NCBI RefSeq assembly: GCF_004368405.1 | Contig: NZ_SBJH01000067.1 | Span: forward strand, 246,381 to 310,380 | DNA length: 64,000 bases | Reading direction: 5' to 3' | Origin: Olivibacter sp. XZL3 | Lineage (GTDB): Bacteria; Bacteroidota; Bacteroidia; Sphingobacteriales; Sphingobacteriaceae | Notes under the pieces: generated by a model | Told to the model about the DNA's origin: nothing | What the model saw: the letters and a program-made list of their open reading frames with translations, nothing else | Database searches by the model: none | Part shown: positions 54,554-63,209 of the stretch, one piece after another | Layout: every line of letters starts with the position of its first letter | Numbering within the stretch: the stretch's first letter is position 1 | Position numbers and translations under genes: made by a program

Positions 54554-56575
54554 TTAAACACTTAATCCAGCCCTTTTGAGCAGCGCATCTACCGAAGGCT
54601 TCCTTCCTCTAAAATCAACATAAAGCTTCATTGGTTCAACGGTCCCTCCTCTACTGAGTAGGGTTTTAAACTTCGCGGCCGTATCGCGATTAAAAATCCC
54701 GGTCTCTTTAAAATAGGCAAAAGCATCCGCATCAAGCACTTCTGCCCATTTATAGGAATAATAACCGGCAGCGTAACCGCCGGGAAATATGTGAGAAAAG
54801 GACGGACTCATGGCAGTGCCCTCTATTATTGGATAAAGCTGCATTTCCCTCACGATATTCCGTTCAAATTCTTCTATTGAATCATCCGGCCTTAATTGAT
54901 TCGTATGGTATGCCAGGTCCAACAGGCCAAAACTCAACTGCCGCAAGGTTTGATAACCCTCCATAAAGTTAGCAGAAGCAACAATTTTATCGATTTCTTC
55001 AGAAGGAAGCGGCTCCCCTGTTTTATAGTGCTTGGCAAAGCTGGATAAAAACCCCTTATCATAACAGTAGTTTTCCATAAACTGCGAGGGCAGCTCCACA
55101 AAATCCCAATAGACGTTGGTTCCAGAAAGACTTTCGTATACGGTATCGGCCATGATGCCATGTAAAGCATGCCCAAATTCATGAAATAAGGTAGTCACCT
55201 CATTAAAAGTCAACAACGAAGGAACCTCCTCATAAGGTCGGGAAAAATTACATACAATGGAAATATGAGGCCTTATATGTTGGCCATTCACTTTCGACTG
55301 CCCTCGATAGCTTGTCATCCATGCACCAGCACGCTTACCTTCTCGCGGAAACCAATCTACATACAGCAAAGCTTTATGCTCCCCGTTCTCCAAGACCTCA
55401 AAAACGTCTACTTCCTGGTGGTACTTTTGAATATCATGTCGCTTGCGGAAGCTTAAGCCATACAGGCGGTTTGCTACATCGAAGGCCGCTTTAACCACCT
55501 CTTCCAGAGCAAAATAGGGTTTTAAAGCTTCTTCCGAAAAATTGTACTTCGCTTCTCTTAACTTCTCTACATAATACGCATGATCATAGGGCATTAATTC
55601 GCTAATGCCGTCCATAACCGCCAACTGTCTTAACTGTTCAACCTCTTTTTGGGCGAAGGGCTTGGCTTTCGCCAATAAGTCACGTAAAAAAGTATCGACT
55701 TGTTCTGGATTAGAAGCCATTCGTTCTTGTAAAACAAAATGCGCATGGCTTTCATAACCCAACAATTCCGCCCGCTCCTGCCTGTAGGAAACGATCTTTT
55801 TGATATAATCTTCGTTATCGTATTCGTTTTTATGGAAAGCTTTTTGTGACGAAGCTACATATAATTCTTTTCTCAAGTTCCGATTTTTTGCGTACTTCAT
55901 AAAAGGCATCATACTTGGAAACTGCAAGCTGAAAATCCAGCCCTTCAAGTTTCTTTTCTTTGCTTCTTCTTTTGCAGCGCTTTTTACCGAATCCGGAAGT
56001 CCTTCCAAATCTTGCTCGTTAGTAATATGTAAGGTATAAGCATTCGTCTCATGCAAAACGTTTTGGGAAAACTTCACCTTCAATGTCGAGAGCTCTTTAT
56101 CGATGAACCGCAATCTGTCTTTCTCGGCATCGCTAAGTAAGGCTCCATTTCTCGTGAAGCTCTTATACGTCCTGTCCAACAATCTGTATTCTTCCTCAGA
56201 TAGGTTTTTAGACGTGCTTTCAAATACCGCCTTTACGCGTTCGAAAAGGCGCTCATTTAGTGTTATATCGTTTCCATACGCGGCAAGCAGGGGAGAAATC
56301 TCTTCCGCAAGGTTTTGAAGATAGTCATTCGTTTCGGCCGAATTGAGATTAAAGAAAGCTTCGGTTATAATATGGAGCTGTTTTCCTGCCTGCTCAAGCG
56401 CAACTACGGTGTTATCAAAAGTTGGGCTGGCAGGATCGTCCACGATCTCTGCAATGTCTTTCCTTGCTAAGGCGAGGCCTTCTAAAATCGCAGGTTTAAA
56501 ATCTTCTTGTTTGACGTTCTCAAAAGGAAAACTATTAAAGGGTGTATTAAAGGCGCTTAAAAGTGGATTATGCAT
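54554..56575 (-). CDS. M3 family metallopeptidase (peptidyl-dipeptidase Dcp type)
   Basis: A 673-residue helical zinc peptidase without a signal peptide, so probably cytoplasmic. The active site is HEFGH at 465-469 in FHEFGHALHGIM, with the downstream glutamate in the next helix. Length and the C-terminal GRGGT-like segment fit Dcp and oligopeptidase A. It likely trims oligopeptides. The ATG at 56575 is chosen over TTG 56596. It may be cotranscribed with the sigma cassette upstream (gap of 83 bp to the 74-residue gene). Confidence 0.88.
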   Translation of the reverse strand: MHNPLLSAFNTPFNSFPFENVKQEDFKPAILEGLALARKDIAEIVDDPASPTFDNTVVALEQAGKQLHIITEAFFNLNSAETNDYLQNLAEEISPLLAAYGNDITLNERLFERVKAVFESTSKNLSEEEYRLLDRTYKSFTRNGALLSDAEKDRLRFIDKELSTLKVKFSQNVLHETNAYTLHITNEQDLEGLPDSVKSAAKEEAKKRNLKGWIFSLQFPSMMPFMKYAKNRNLRKELYVASSQKAFHKNEYDNEDYIKKIVSYRQERAELLGYESHAHFVLQERMASNPEQVDTFLRDLLAKAKPFAQKEVEQLRQLAVMDGISELMPYDHAYYVEKLREAKYNFSEEALKPYFALEEVVKAAFDVANRLYGLSFRKRHDIQKYHQEVDVFEVLENGEHKALLYVDWFPREGKRAGAWMTSYRGQSKVNGQHIRPHISIVCNFSRPYEEVPSLLTFNEVTTLFHEFGHALHGIMADTVYESLSGTNVYWDFVELPSQFMENYCYDKGFLSSFAKHYKTGEPLPSEEIDKIVASANFMEGYQTLRQLSFGLLDLAYHTNQLRPDDSIEEFERNIVREMQLYPIIEGTAMSPSFSHIFPGGYAAGYYSYKWAEVLDADAFAYFKETGIFNRDTAAKFKTLLSRGGTVEPMKLYVDFRGRKPSVDALLKRAGLSV

Positions 56576-56658
56576 AATATTGGAAATAAATCCCAAACTT
56601 AGAGAAAATGCTTCTTATTCTCGAACGCCATTAAAAAAAACATGCAAGCTGACGACTC

Positions 56659-56883
56659 CTATAGCTCATATTCCATATGTTCACAATAAATACCCTCGGT
56701 TCTTAATAGATTTTCAATCATTTCCGGACGAATATTTAAGGATTCCACGCGTAGAACTCGGTCACAATCGTCCAGATCAAAACTCCAACGTTGGATTAGC
56801 TTAATCGATTTAAACAGGGCAGCGACTTGCTGCACATGCTTTTGAGCATTCACACTCGTTTTAAAAATTAAAACCTGACTCAT
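56659..56883 (-). CDS. Small ferredoxin-like (HMA-fold-type) protein, function unknown
   Basis: A 74-residue protein, MSQVLIFKTSVNAQKHVQQV followed by a beta-alpha-beta-beta-alpha-beta pattern that fits the fold of heavy-metal-associated domains, but without the CxxC metal site. The DDCDRVLRVE and LLRTEGIYCEHMEYE segments hold two cysteines in positions unlike the canonical ones. Such short proteins recur in Bacteroidota. It lies between the TM protein and the M3 peptidase on the same strand. No function can be given. Confidence 0.6.
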   Translation of the reverse strand: MSQVLIFKTSVNAQKHVQQVAALFKSIKLIQRWSFDLDDCDRVLRVESLNIRPEMIENLLRTEGIYCEHMEYEL

Positions 56884-56908
56884 AATAACTTACTTACTTC
56901 TTGTTGAA

Positions 56909-57283
56909 CTAATTTTCACTCGATTTATCATCTCTCAAGTCACGCCAGTCACACCATCTTTTACGCATAAAGGCACTCATTCTTTCCTGATCATCTTCAG
57001 TCATTTTTTCACACTTATTACGGATGGACCTTTTACTCCAAGGTGCGTCGCCGTGTCGTCCCCCTTTTCCGAAACCTAAAAGGATCTTGGACAGAACGAA
57101 TAAAGCCATTGCCTGCCAGAGATTTATGTTATGCACACCACTGAACACGTTTGCGATGCTAAAATTCCATAGCAGCATAATAATGTAGCCGATCAAAAAA
57201 ACGAACGTAACTGCTAACGCCGGTATGGCAATAAATCTAAACCGACTTCTGAATAATCTTTTCATCACCTTATATTTTGTCAT
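56909..57283 (-). CDS. Two-helix membrane protein downstream of an ECF sigma gene
   Basis: A 124-residue protein with two membrane helices (about 17-41 and 54-73, with the motif NLWQAMALFVLSKILLGFGKG) and a charged C-terminal tail (MTEDDQERMSAFMRKRWCDW) on the cytoplasmic side. The pattern WQA-x-x-L-x-x-LSKIL-x-GFG is one I recognise in small proteins encoded next to ECF sigma genes in Bacteroidota. It could sense envelope state or act as a partner of the sigma factor, but it is not a classical anti-sigma domain. Start ATG 57283 is preferred over TTG 57298. Confidence 0.65.
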   Translation of the reverse strand: MTKYKVMKRLFRSRFRFIAIPALAVTFVFLIGYIIMLLWNFSIANVFSGVHNINLWQAMALFVLSKILLGFGKGGRHGDAPWSKRSIRNKCEKMTEDDQERMSAFMRKRWCDWRDLRDDKSSEN

Positions 57284-57298
57284 TTTATACTCACCCAA

Positions 57299-57874
57299 TT
57301 ACTTTCCCAGTTCATTATAAAAAACAAGTAACCGTTTCCTTAAATGCAGTATAGCGTACCGCTTCCTTGAAATCAATGTAGCCACAGGTTCTCCGGTGCG
57401 TGCTGCAATTTCTGCAAAGGGAATGCGGTCTAGCTCATGCCATATAAACACGTCCCGCTGCGCCGCCGGCAACTCGTCCAATGAACTGAATAGGGTTTTC
57501 CACATCAATCGATCTTGATAGGTTTCCTCCGGAGTACCATTGACGCTTAAAAGCAAGGTACTGAAAGAAGCCACTCGTTCCTCATCCTCTTCGGTTCTAT
57601 CATCATAAGAGCTTTCTGTCTTCTTTCTATATTTATCGATAATACGGTTTCGCGCCACCCGATAAAGCCACCCTCCCACTTGTTCTACCGGCTCGGAATT
57701 AATCACTGCCGTTAGTTGAAACCATACATCTTGCAAAATATCTTCAGCATCCGCATCGCTTTTGACACGTTTTCTAATAAAGCTCAGCAAGCCCTTTCCA
57801 TAAGAAGCTATGGTAGTTAAGATTTTGCTCTGCTTATCTTCTGACATGTTTGTTGCTACTGATACCTGATTCAT
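57299..57874 (-). CDS. ECF-family RNA polymerase sigma factor
   Basis: A 191-residue sigma-70-family protein with region 2 (about 28-85, DAEDILQDVWFQL then WLYRVARNRIIDKYRK) and region 4 (about 130-185, LPAAQRDVFIWHELDRIPFA then the GEPVATLISRKRYA helix-turn-helix). There are no regions 1 or 3, so it is an ECF. The linker between is long and acidic. It heads a small cluster with the two-helix protein 15 bp downstream. The first ATG is at 57874; MSEDKQ at 57847 is possible. Confidence 0.9.
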   Translation of the reverse strand: MNQVSVATNMSEDKQSKILTTIASYGKGLLSFIRKRVKSDADAEDILQDVWFQLTAVINSEPVEQVGGWLYRVARNRIIDKYRKKTESSYDDRTEEDEERVASFSTLLLSVNGTPEETYQDRLMWKTLFSSLDELPAAQRDVFIWHELDRIPFAEIAARTGEPVATLISRKRYAILHLRKRLLVFYNELGK

Positions 57875-58074
57875 CTCGCTTACTTATGTGTATAGACGAG
57901 CAGGAAATCAAAATATTTCAATTTTTTTTCATTTTATAACCGCTGGGTCTGAAGCTACTGACAGCCTTATCAAAACAGGCCTTAAATCACGTAAAGACTA
58001 TCTCCACCGATATCGGCGACATATGAATACCGACCGGCAAGCGTTTGACATTAACTCGCAGGCAATCCGATTTT

Positions 58075-58905
58075 CTATTTTGAATGATTTATAATCTCCT
58101 TTGTTCTATTGTTAATTTGCTGGATCAATAAGGGAAATGCCGGAAAGGTCATATCGTGTCCATACCCGCCCAGTTCAATAAGAGACGTTCTCTTGTGCCC
58201 TGCAAGCTTCATCATACGGGCCATATATGCGTTCTCTTCATACCGTCCCAAAAGTTCTAGCTCCCTATCTCCTGTTATCAGCAAAAGCGGTGGCGCATCA
58301 GCTCTTACATGAAACAGAGGCGCATATTCATCAACGACTGCCTGCACTTCGCCGATTCCCCTTTCCTTTCTTATGGTAAAATGAGTAATTGTCTGTCCAC
58401 TGAAAGGTATTAATCCTGCAATTTGATTGGCATCTATATGGTATTTAGTTAAGTAAGCTTTATTAAGGGTTAACATCATTCCGAGGTAGCCACCCGCAGA
58501 GTGGCCCGAAACAAAAATTAAGTTTTCGTTCCCTCCGAACTCTTCAATATGTTTAAACACCCATGCAGTTGCGGCCGCTGCATCTTCAATGATCTCTTTA
58601 CCTTCGACTTTTGGGGATAGCCGGTAACCTACACCAACCACCACAATCCCTTGTTCCTTCAACGCTTCCGGAACTTCCTTTTCTCCACCCGTCAATCCGC
58701 CACCGTGAAACCAAATGACGGTTGCGACGCCTTTTTTGTTTACTGGATAATAGATATCAAGCTTGCATCGATCCCTCATATAGCTATCCAACTGCACGTC
58801 CGATTCATAATAAGATATATTGCCTTTCTGCTCGTATTGAACAGTCTGTGCATTCGTAGATAGCTTCAGGAACAAGAGGCATAAGACAGAAAAATAACGC
58901 TTCAT
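58075..58905 (-). CDS. Secreted alpha/beta hydrolase (acetylesterase/BD-FAE-like)
   Basis: A 276-residue alpha/beta hydrolase with a signal peptide (MKRYFSVLCLLFLKLSTNAQ). HGGG at 67-70 is the oxyanion motif, GHSAGG at 134-139 holds the nucleophile S136, and the acid and base are likely D in ITGDRELELL and H in GYGHDMTF near the C-terminus. Such enzymes deacetylate or deacylate plant glycans and small esters. The sigma gene is 200 bp downstream in the same direction. Substrate unknown. Confidence 0.83.
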   Translation of the reverse strand: MKRYFSVLCLLFLKLSTNAQTVQYEQKGNISYYESDVQLDSYMRDRCKLDIYYPVNKKGVATVIWFHGGGLTGGEKEVPEALKEQGIVVVGVGYRLSPKVEGKEIIEDAAAATAWVFKHIEEFGGNENLIFVSGHSAGGYLGMMLTLNKAYLTKYHIDANQIAGLIPFSGQTITHFTIRKERGIGEVQAVVDEYAPLFHVRADAPPLLLITGDRELELLGRYEENAYMARMMKLAGHKRTSLIELGGYGHDMTFPAFPLLIQQINNRTKEIINHSK

Positions 58906-59258
58906 TTGATATTCAGTTAAAAGAATCAATGGTTTAAAATGCCTAATTTACATTATTTTCTTAGAGATAAAGCTAAGTGTTCCAGCTTTTTTACGACGGC
59001 TTCCTGCTTCAAATTGCGAAAACTTCGATGGCCGAAGGTGAAGGTGCGTAGTCAGCCCCTGGAGGAAATCATACCCGCGTCAAAAGACCTGTTTGAATTC
59101 CATTACGCGATCCTTAGACGCCACCGCTAAGTCCTTTGAAGGCTCAGCACTAAATCATCCGTGCCCGCTTCCTATATGGTATCACAAGTCGATTAAGTGA
59201 ATATACCTCTATTCTCCTGCTATTTCATCACATTAGTAAACCATTTTGAGTTTCACAA
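58906..59258. other. Intergenic region with nothing recognised except a downstream promoter
   Basis: This 353-bp stretch separates the esterase gene and the next plus-strand gene. A 63-codon open frame at 58939-59130 has no recognisable start signal, fold or family, and I do not call it. The region does not show a tRNA fold. Confidence 0.5.
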
Positions 59259-59289
59259 TTGGATAGTTTGTTTAAATTATATAAGTTTG
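59259..59289 (+). promoter_or_regulatory. Consensus Bacteroidota promoter of the 142-residue gene
   Basis: TTG at 59259-59261, a 20-bp spacer and TAAGTTTG at 59282-59289 match the promoter model exactly. The expected start is near 59294, giving a leader of about 20 nt to the ATG at 59313. Confidence 0.7.
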
Positions 59290-59312
59290 TAAAAACCAAT
59301 CACCAACATTGC

Positions 59313-59741
59313 ATGAAAGTTCAAGAAAACCAGGTAATCGACTACCTGAAAGAGATGCGAGAGACGCTTCTTCAGGAAATAAAAAGCATTGATAAGACAA
59401 TTGAAGGCATTACAGGTAATAGTGTTAGCGACCTTACTGCCATCGTTACACCATCAACTAATTACGCTTTTGAGAGTAAAGCAAGTAACAAAGTTCTTCA
59501 ACCAGTTGAAGAATTCGATCCACATTCCAAACTTGACAATAAAATCAGTTATGCGCTAACTAATGTTGGGCAGGGTTTTAAGGAAGATATTCTGGACGTC
59601 TTGCAACAAGCCCAACCGGATTTAGATCCGTATAAGTTAGAAAAGGTTGTAGCGGTCAGACTTTCGTACCTGCTTAAAAACGGATTTATTGAAGGCAGAA
59701 AAATCGGAAGAAGGTTTGAGTATAGCTTTGTAAGTGCTTAG
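59313..59741 (+). CDS. Coiled-coil plus winged-helix-like protein, function unknown
   Basis: A 142-residue protein. The first 35 residues (MKVQENQVIDYLKEMRETLL onward) form a probable coiled coil, the middle is a low-complexity Ser/Thr/Pro linker and residues about 80-142 resemble a winged-helix domain (EDILDVLQQ, YKLEKVVAVRLSYLLKNGFIEG, a basic wing KIGRRFEYSF). A DNA-binding or adaptor role is plausible. It has a consensus promoter and no operon partner. The frame extends 18 codons upstream but the ATG at 59313 is favoured by the promoter position. I do not recognise a named family. Confidence 0.65.
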   Translation: MKVQENQVIDYLKEMRETLLQEIKSIDKTIEGITGNSVSDLTAIVTPSTNYAFESKASNKVLQPVEEFDPHSKLDNKISYALTNVGQGFKEDILDVLQQAQPDLDPYKLEKVVAVRLSYLLKNGFIEGRKIGRRFEYSFVSA

Positions 59742-59791
59742 TTAAAAGAAGTCGCCTACAAAAGTCTACTGACCACCGCATAGATGTAGCT

Positions 59792-59845
59792 TAGCGAAAT
59801 CTATAGATTTGTCAATTAACTATTTACAAATGAAAGATTTCGCTA
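59792..59845. repeat. Long inverted repeat in the intergenic region
   Basis: TAGCGAAATCT (59792-59802) is complementary to AGATTTCGCTA (59835-59845), and inside it ATTTGT (59807-59812) pairs with ACAAAT (59826-59831) across a 13-base loop. There is no T run, so it is not a standard intrinsic terminator. It may be a protein-binding palindrome or an RNA stem between convergent genes. Confidence 0.6.
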
Positions 59846-59931
59846 TACCTACGCCCGTAGTATGTGGCGATATCAGCCGCCATGAGCAGTCTTGAAAGGA
59901 TTCGTAACGGCGGGCGGCAGACTTTTCTGAT

Positions 59932-60714
59932 CTAATCCAGCATCCTCGCGAGCAGTGGTTTTACGTAATTTATCTCTTCGCTCACCTGTTGTAGCTGTTC
60001 GTGAAGAAAGTCTTTGTCAAAATTGCTGCCATTTTCTATAGGCAAAATGTATTCAGCTAGCAAAGACAGCCGCGCGTTTAGGGCGGTTCCTCTGAGTTCA
60101 TGCGCTAATTTCTGAATTTCATGCTGATTTTGCTCGAGCACTAAGGTGTTGAATCGAGGCATAAAAGTATCCAAATGATCAGCGACATACCCCAACACTT
60201 CTTTAATCAAGGGCTCATCATTAGCTAAGGAGCTTCTCAGCTCTTCATAATCAAAATGATACTTGTTTGGCGAAACGACAGCTCTCGTTTCAATAGCAGG
60301 GCTTTCTATACTTTCTCTTCCGCGCAGCATTGGTGCTATTAGGTCCAACAGCACTTCCGCCTTAAACGGTTTTACAATATAATCATCCATAATACCATTA
60401 CTGTACGACAGACTCTGGAACTCCGGAGATGCGCCTGTCAGCGCGATAATTTTGACTTTGTCATCTTTCATGTCGGCTAAGGCTCTAATCTTTGCCGCCG
60501 CCTCATCGCCCTTCATAACGGGCATATTTAAATCGAGCAACACCAAATTTGGCCGATATAATTCGTACATATCAACGGCCTCCTTTCCATTTTGAGCCTC
60601 CAAAATGGAAACGCCTTCAAAATGCTGCTCGATGAGTGATCGAAGATAAAATCTATTAACTTCATTATCTTCGGCAAATAAGATTTTAAGATCTTCAGTC
60701 TTGTCAATTTTCAT
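59932..60714 (-). CDS. Response regulator with receiver and Hpt domains
   Basis: A 260-residue protein. The receiver domain (about 8-130) has the acidic pair E15-D16, phospho-acceptor D61 in LLDLNMP, T93 and K115 (VKPF). An Hpt domain (about 155-255) has the phosphohistidine H205 in AHELRGT. It has no DNA-binding output and no kinase gene is adjacent, so it is likely an intermediate in a multistep phosphorelay from a hybrid kinase elsewhere. It is downstream of the ABC pair by 120 bp on the same strand. Confidence 0.88.
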   Translation of the reverse strand: MKIDKTEDLKILFAEDNEVNRFYLRSLIEQHFEGVSILEAQNGKEAVDMYELYRPNLVLLDLNMPVMKGDEAAAKIRALADMKDDKVKIIALTGASPEFQSLSYSNGIMDDYIVKPFKAEVLLDLIAPMLRGRESIESPAIETRAVVSPNKYHFDYEELRSSLANDEPLIKEVLGYVADHLDTFMPRFNTLVLEQNQHEIQKLAHELRGTALNARLSLLAEYILPIENGSNFDKDFLHEQLQQVSEEINYVKPLLARMLD

Positions 60715-60833
60715 AACCTTATAACGTCATCGATATCGAATAATTGCATTTGTTTTACGCTCAACGAACTTCATTTACGTCGGTCTAAAACCCGAGCGGA
60801 TTATTACGGGCCATGCCCTTTACTAGCAGCCCC

Positions 60834-61952
60834 TTAAGCCAGTGCATCCCGCCTATAGTACCTGCTATAGAAGACGATAAAAGCAACGACTAAATTGAGC
60901 AAACTAAAGAGCACCGACAGATCAAATAAGGCAAACAACACCGCCATGCAGAACCAGCTAAAACTCCATTTTAGAAATCGCAACATATTAATATGCTCAA
61001 AACAGCATAACGATCTTAGCACTAAAATACCCGCCATGCAAATATGCACAAATAAAGGCAACAACGGCAATGGAAAAAATAAAGACGCCAAAAAAAACTC
61101 GGGCAATAACAACAAAAACCACCTAATAATCTCGTTTATGTACAGCACCCCTCTATGATATGGCAATTGATGTAAGAAATACATTTTTCTTGCAAAAAAG
61201 TCTTGTATGAGGTAGACGAGTACAACATGAATTAAAGCTAGGCCAACACACAGAATAGCGAGAAAACGTAGGGGCTCATCCACATCCTCAAAAAAAGAAA
61301 CAGCACCTATCACCAACGCACAAGATATGGCTTTTGTCAGTACCAACGCTAATTTGCGGTTGGTGATTAGCTCAAAAAAGAAAATGCTAAAACTAGATTT
61401 AGGAAATCGCCGAACTATTGCTGTTAAATGAAGCCAGTTTGTTTTCTTGAGCGCACGGGAATTAAACCAGTACACATAAACTATACCGCTGATCAAAGTT
61501 AATAAAAGCAAGTAGGCTACAGCTAAAAACGGTAGATTCACCTCACCAATCACGATACCACAAACCATAGCAAGCACCGAATAAAAAATCATTGGTAGCG
61601 AAAGATACAACTGAAACCACCACCACGCCATGATTTGTGAATGATAAGGAAGGGCGGTCGCACTATAATGCCAAAAGAGATATTCAGGCATCTGACTTAC
61701 TTTTATAACGAAAAACCAAGTTCGAATAGTATAGATAAACCACAGCACGAAAGCCAGCAGTGTGATCACAGGCGAATGCACAAAGTTCAATAAGAGAACT
61801 AGGTAGATTGTTCGCTCTTGCCCCGCCGGAATATGCCCCGCTGTTTTAATAAAAAGACCATAGCCTAACAATAAAACGTAAGAGGCAATTAAAAAGCCAA
61901 TATGCTGCTTGTAAAACACTCTACCGAAACACTTAGTTAGATATTTCCCCAT
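60834..61952 (-). CDS. Polytopic membrane protein, probable permease of a two-gene ABC system
   Basis: A 372-residue integral membrane protein with about nine or ten hydrophobic segments and few charged residues between them. It has no recognisable motif of a named permease family. It begins 16 bp after the ATPase gene in the same direction, so I infer it is the membrane subunit of that ABC transporter. Loops of length 10-25 and the absence of a large periplasmic domain argue against a MacB-type protein. Substrate unknown. Confidence 0.6.
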   Translation of the reverse strand: MGKYLTKCFGRVFYKQHIGFLIASYVLLLGYGLFIKTAGHIPAGQERTIYLVLLLNFVHSPVITLLAFVLWFIYTIRTWFFVIKVSQMPEYLFWHYSATALPYHSQIMAWWWFQLYLSLPMIFYSVLAMVCGIVIGEVNLPFLAVAYLLLLTLISGIVYVYWFNSRALKKTNWLHLTAIVRRFPKSSFSIFFFELITNRKLALVLTKAISCALVIGAVSFFEDVDEPLRFLAILCVGLALIHVVLVYLIQDFFARKMYFLHQLPYHRGVLYINEIIRWFLLLLPEFFLASLFFPLPLLPLFVHICMAGILVLRSLCCFEHINMLRFLKWSFSWFCMAVLFALFDLSVLFSLLNLVVAFIVFYSRYYRRDALA

Positions 61953-61968
61953 TTTGCTCTATGTCCTT

Positions 61969-62601
61969 TTAGGATAACTTAAAAAGCTGGCAGTTCTCTA
62001 ACAAAAACCTATGATGAACAGGGATATCATCGGGTACGCTTTGATGCGAGGTTACAACAAAACTCGCTTGCTTCCCTACTATGTAATCATTTATAAAAAA
62101 AGATAATTGCTTCACTGCAGCTTCGTCTAAAGTAATAAACGGCTCGTCCAACAAAATCACTTTCGGGTGCCCGATGAAAGCTAATAAGATGGACAACTTT
62201 TTCAGCATACCTGCAGAATACGTTGATACATTGTTTTGTAGGTAATCTTGCATTCCAAACTTATCGATGAAACGATTCGTCTCTTCCACCGATCCCTTTT
62301 TTGCTCTTATAAAAAGATCAATTAAGTCTACACCGCTGAGAAAAGACGGATAGATAGGCTCTGCCTCTGCAAAATTCACAAATCTGCGATACGGAAGCGG
62401 ATGCTTTTTTAAAAAGATACTGTCCGCTAAAATGACCTCGCCACGAAAATCGATCAATCCGGCAAGCACTTTAAGCAATGTACTTTTGCCAGCCCCATTT
62501 CTTCCTTTAATACAGCTTAACCCTTTATCAAAGCGCTGCTCAACGATATTTAAAATATCTCTTGAAGCGTAACGCTTGCTTAACCGCCTAATTAAAAGCA
62601 T
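61969..62601 (-). CDS. ABC transporter ATP-binding protein
   Basis: A 210-residue ATPase with Walker A GRNGAGKS at 33-40, signature YSAGM at 129-133 (in place of LSGGQ), Walker B VILLDEPF at about 148-156 and the switch histidine in VVTSHQS. It has the compact form of CcmA-like ATPases with a Ser-Ala-Gly-Met signature. It is the first gene of the pair with the membrane protein at 60834. The satellite array lies just upstream. Confidence 0.85.
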   Translation of the reverse strand: MLLIRRLSKRYASRDILNIVEQRFDKGLSCIKGRNGAGKSTLLKVLAGLIDFRGEVILADSIFLKKHPLPYRRFVNFAEAEPIYPSFLSGVDLIDLFIRAKKGSVEETNRFIDKFGMQDYLQNNVSTYSAGMLKKLSILLAFIGHPKVILLDEPFITLDEAAVKQLSFFINDYIVGKQASFVVTSHQSVPDDIPVHHRFLLENCQLFKLS

Positions 62602-62663
62602 ATTATTTAACTTTTTATTGAGACGTACTTAAAGGTAACTTGTTACAGCATAGAAAAGCCTTG

Positions 62664-63209
62664 TTATACAACGTATATTACGCTTTCTGATGCAGAAAGA
62701 ATTGTCTTAAATCCGTATAAGTCTACGCTAAACCCGAGTGCTTTCATGATAAACTTGATTGACTTTAGAGCAAACCCGTATGGGTTTATGACAAATCCAA
62801 TTGACTTCATGATAAACTTGATTGGCTTTATAATCAACCCGTATGGGTTTATGACAAATCCAGTTGACTTCATGATAAACTCGATTGACCTCATGATAAA
62901 TTTGGTTGATTTTATAGTAAACCCGTATGGGTTTATGACAAATCCAATTGACTTCATGATAAACTTAGTTGACTTTATAATGAACCCGTATGGATTGATG
63001 CCAAACCCAAGTGACTTCATAATAAACTCGATTGACTTTATAGTAAACCCGTATGGGTTTATGACAAACCCAAGTGACTTCATAATAAACTCGATTGACT
63101 TTATAGTAAACCCGTATGGGTTTATGACAAACCCAAGTGACGTTATGGCAAACTTGCTTGTCTTTATAGTAAATCCATACGGGTTTATGCCAAACTCAAG
63201 TGGCTTCAT
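62664..63209 (-). CDS. Heptapeptide-repeat frame, minus strand (doubtful gene)
   Basis: A 181-codon open frame made almost entirely of the 21-bp satellite. It reads as seven-residue repeats, mainly NPYGFxI and KSxxFIM alternating. It starts at an ATG inside the array, with no unique N-terminal part and no ribosome-binding site. Hydrophobic aromatic and beta-branched residues recur at fixed positions, which would suit a beta-helix or repetitive membrane-associated surface protein. Since the opposite strand is equally open, this frame may be only a by-product of the repeat. Confidence 0.25.
   Translation of the reverse strand: MKPLEFGINPYGFTIKTSKFAITSLGFVINPYGFTIKSIEFIMKSLGFVINPYGFTIKSIEFIMKSLGFGINPYGFIIKSTKFIMKSIGFVINPYGFTIKSTKFIMRSIEFIMKSTGFVINPYGLIIKPIKFIMKSIGFVINPYGFALKSIKFIMKALGFSVDLYGFKTILSASESVIYVV

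Noticed and set aside
58939..59130. 63-codon open frame on the plus strand
   Set aside because: No recognisable promoter, ribosome-binding site or family; the composition does not look strongly coding.
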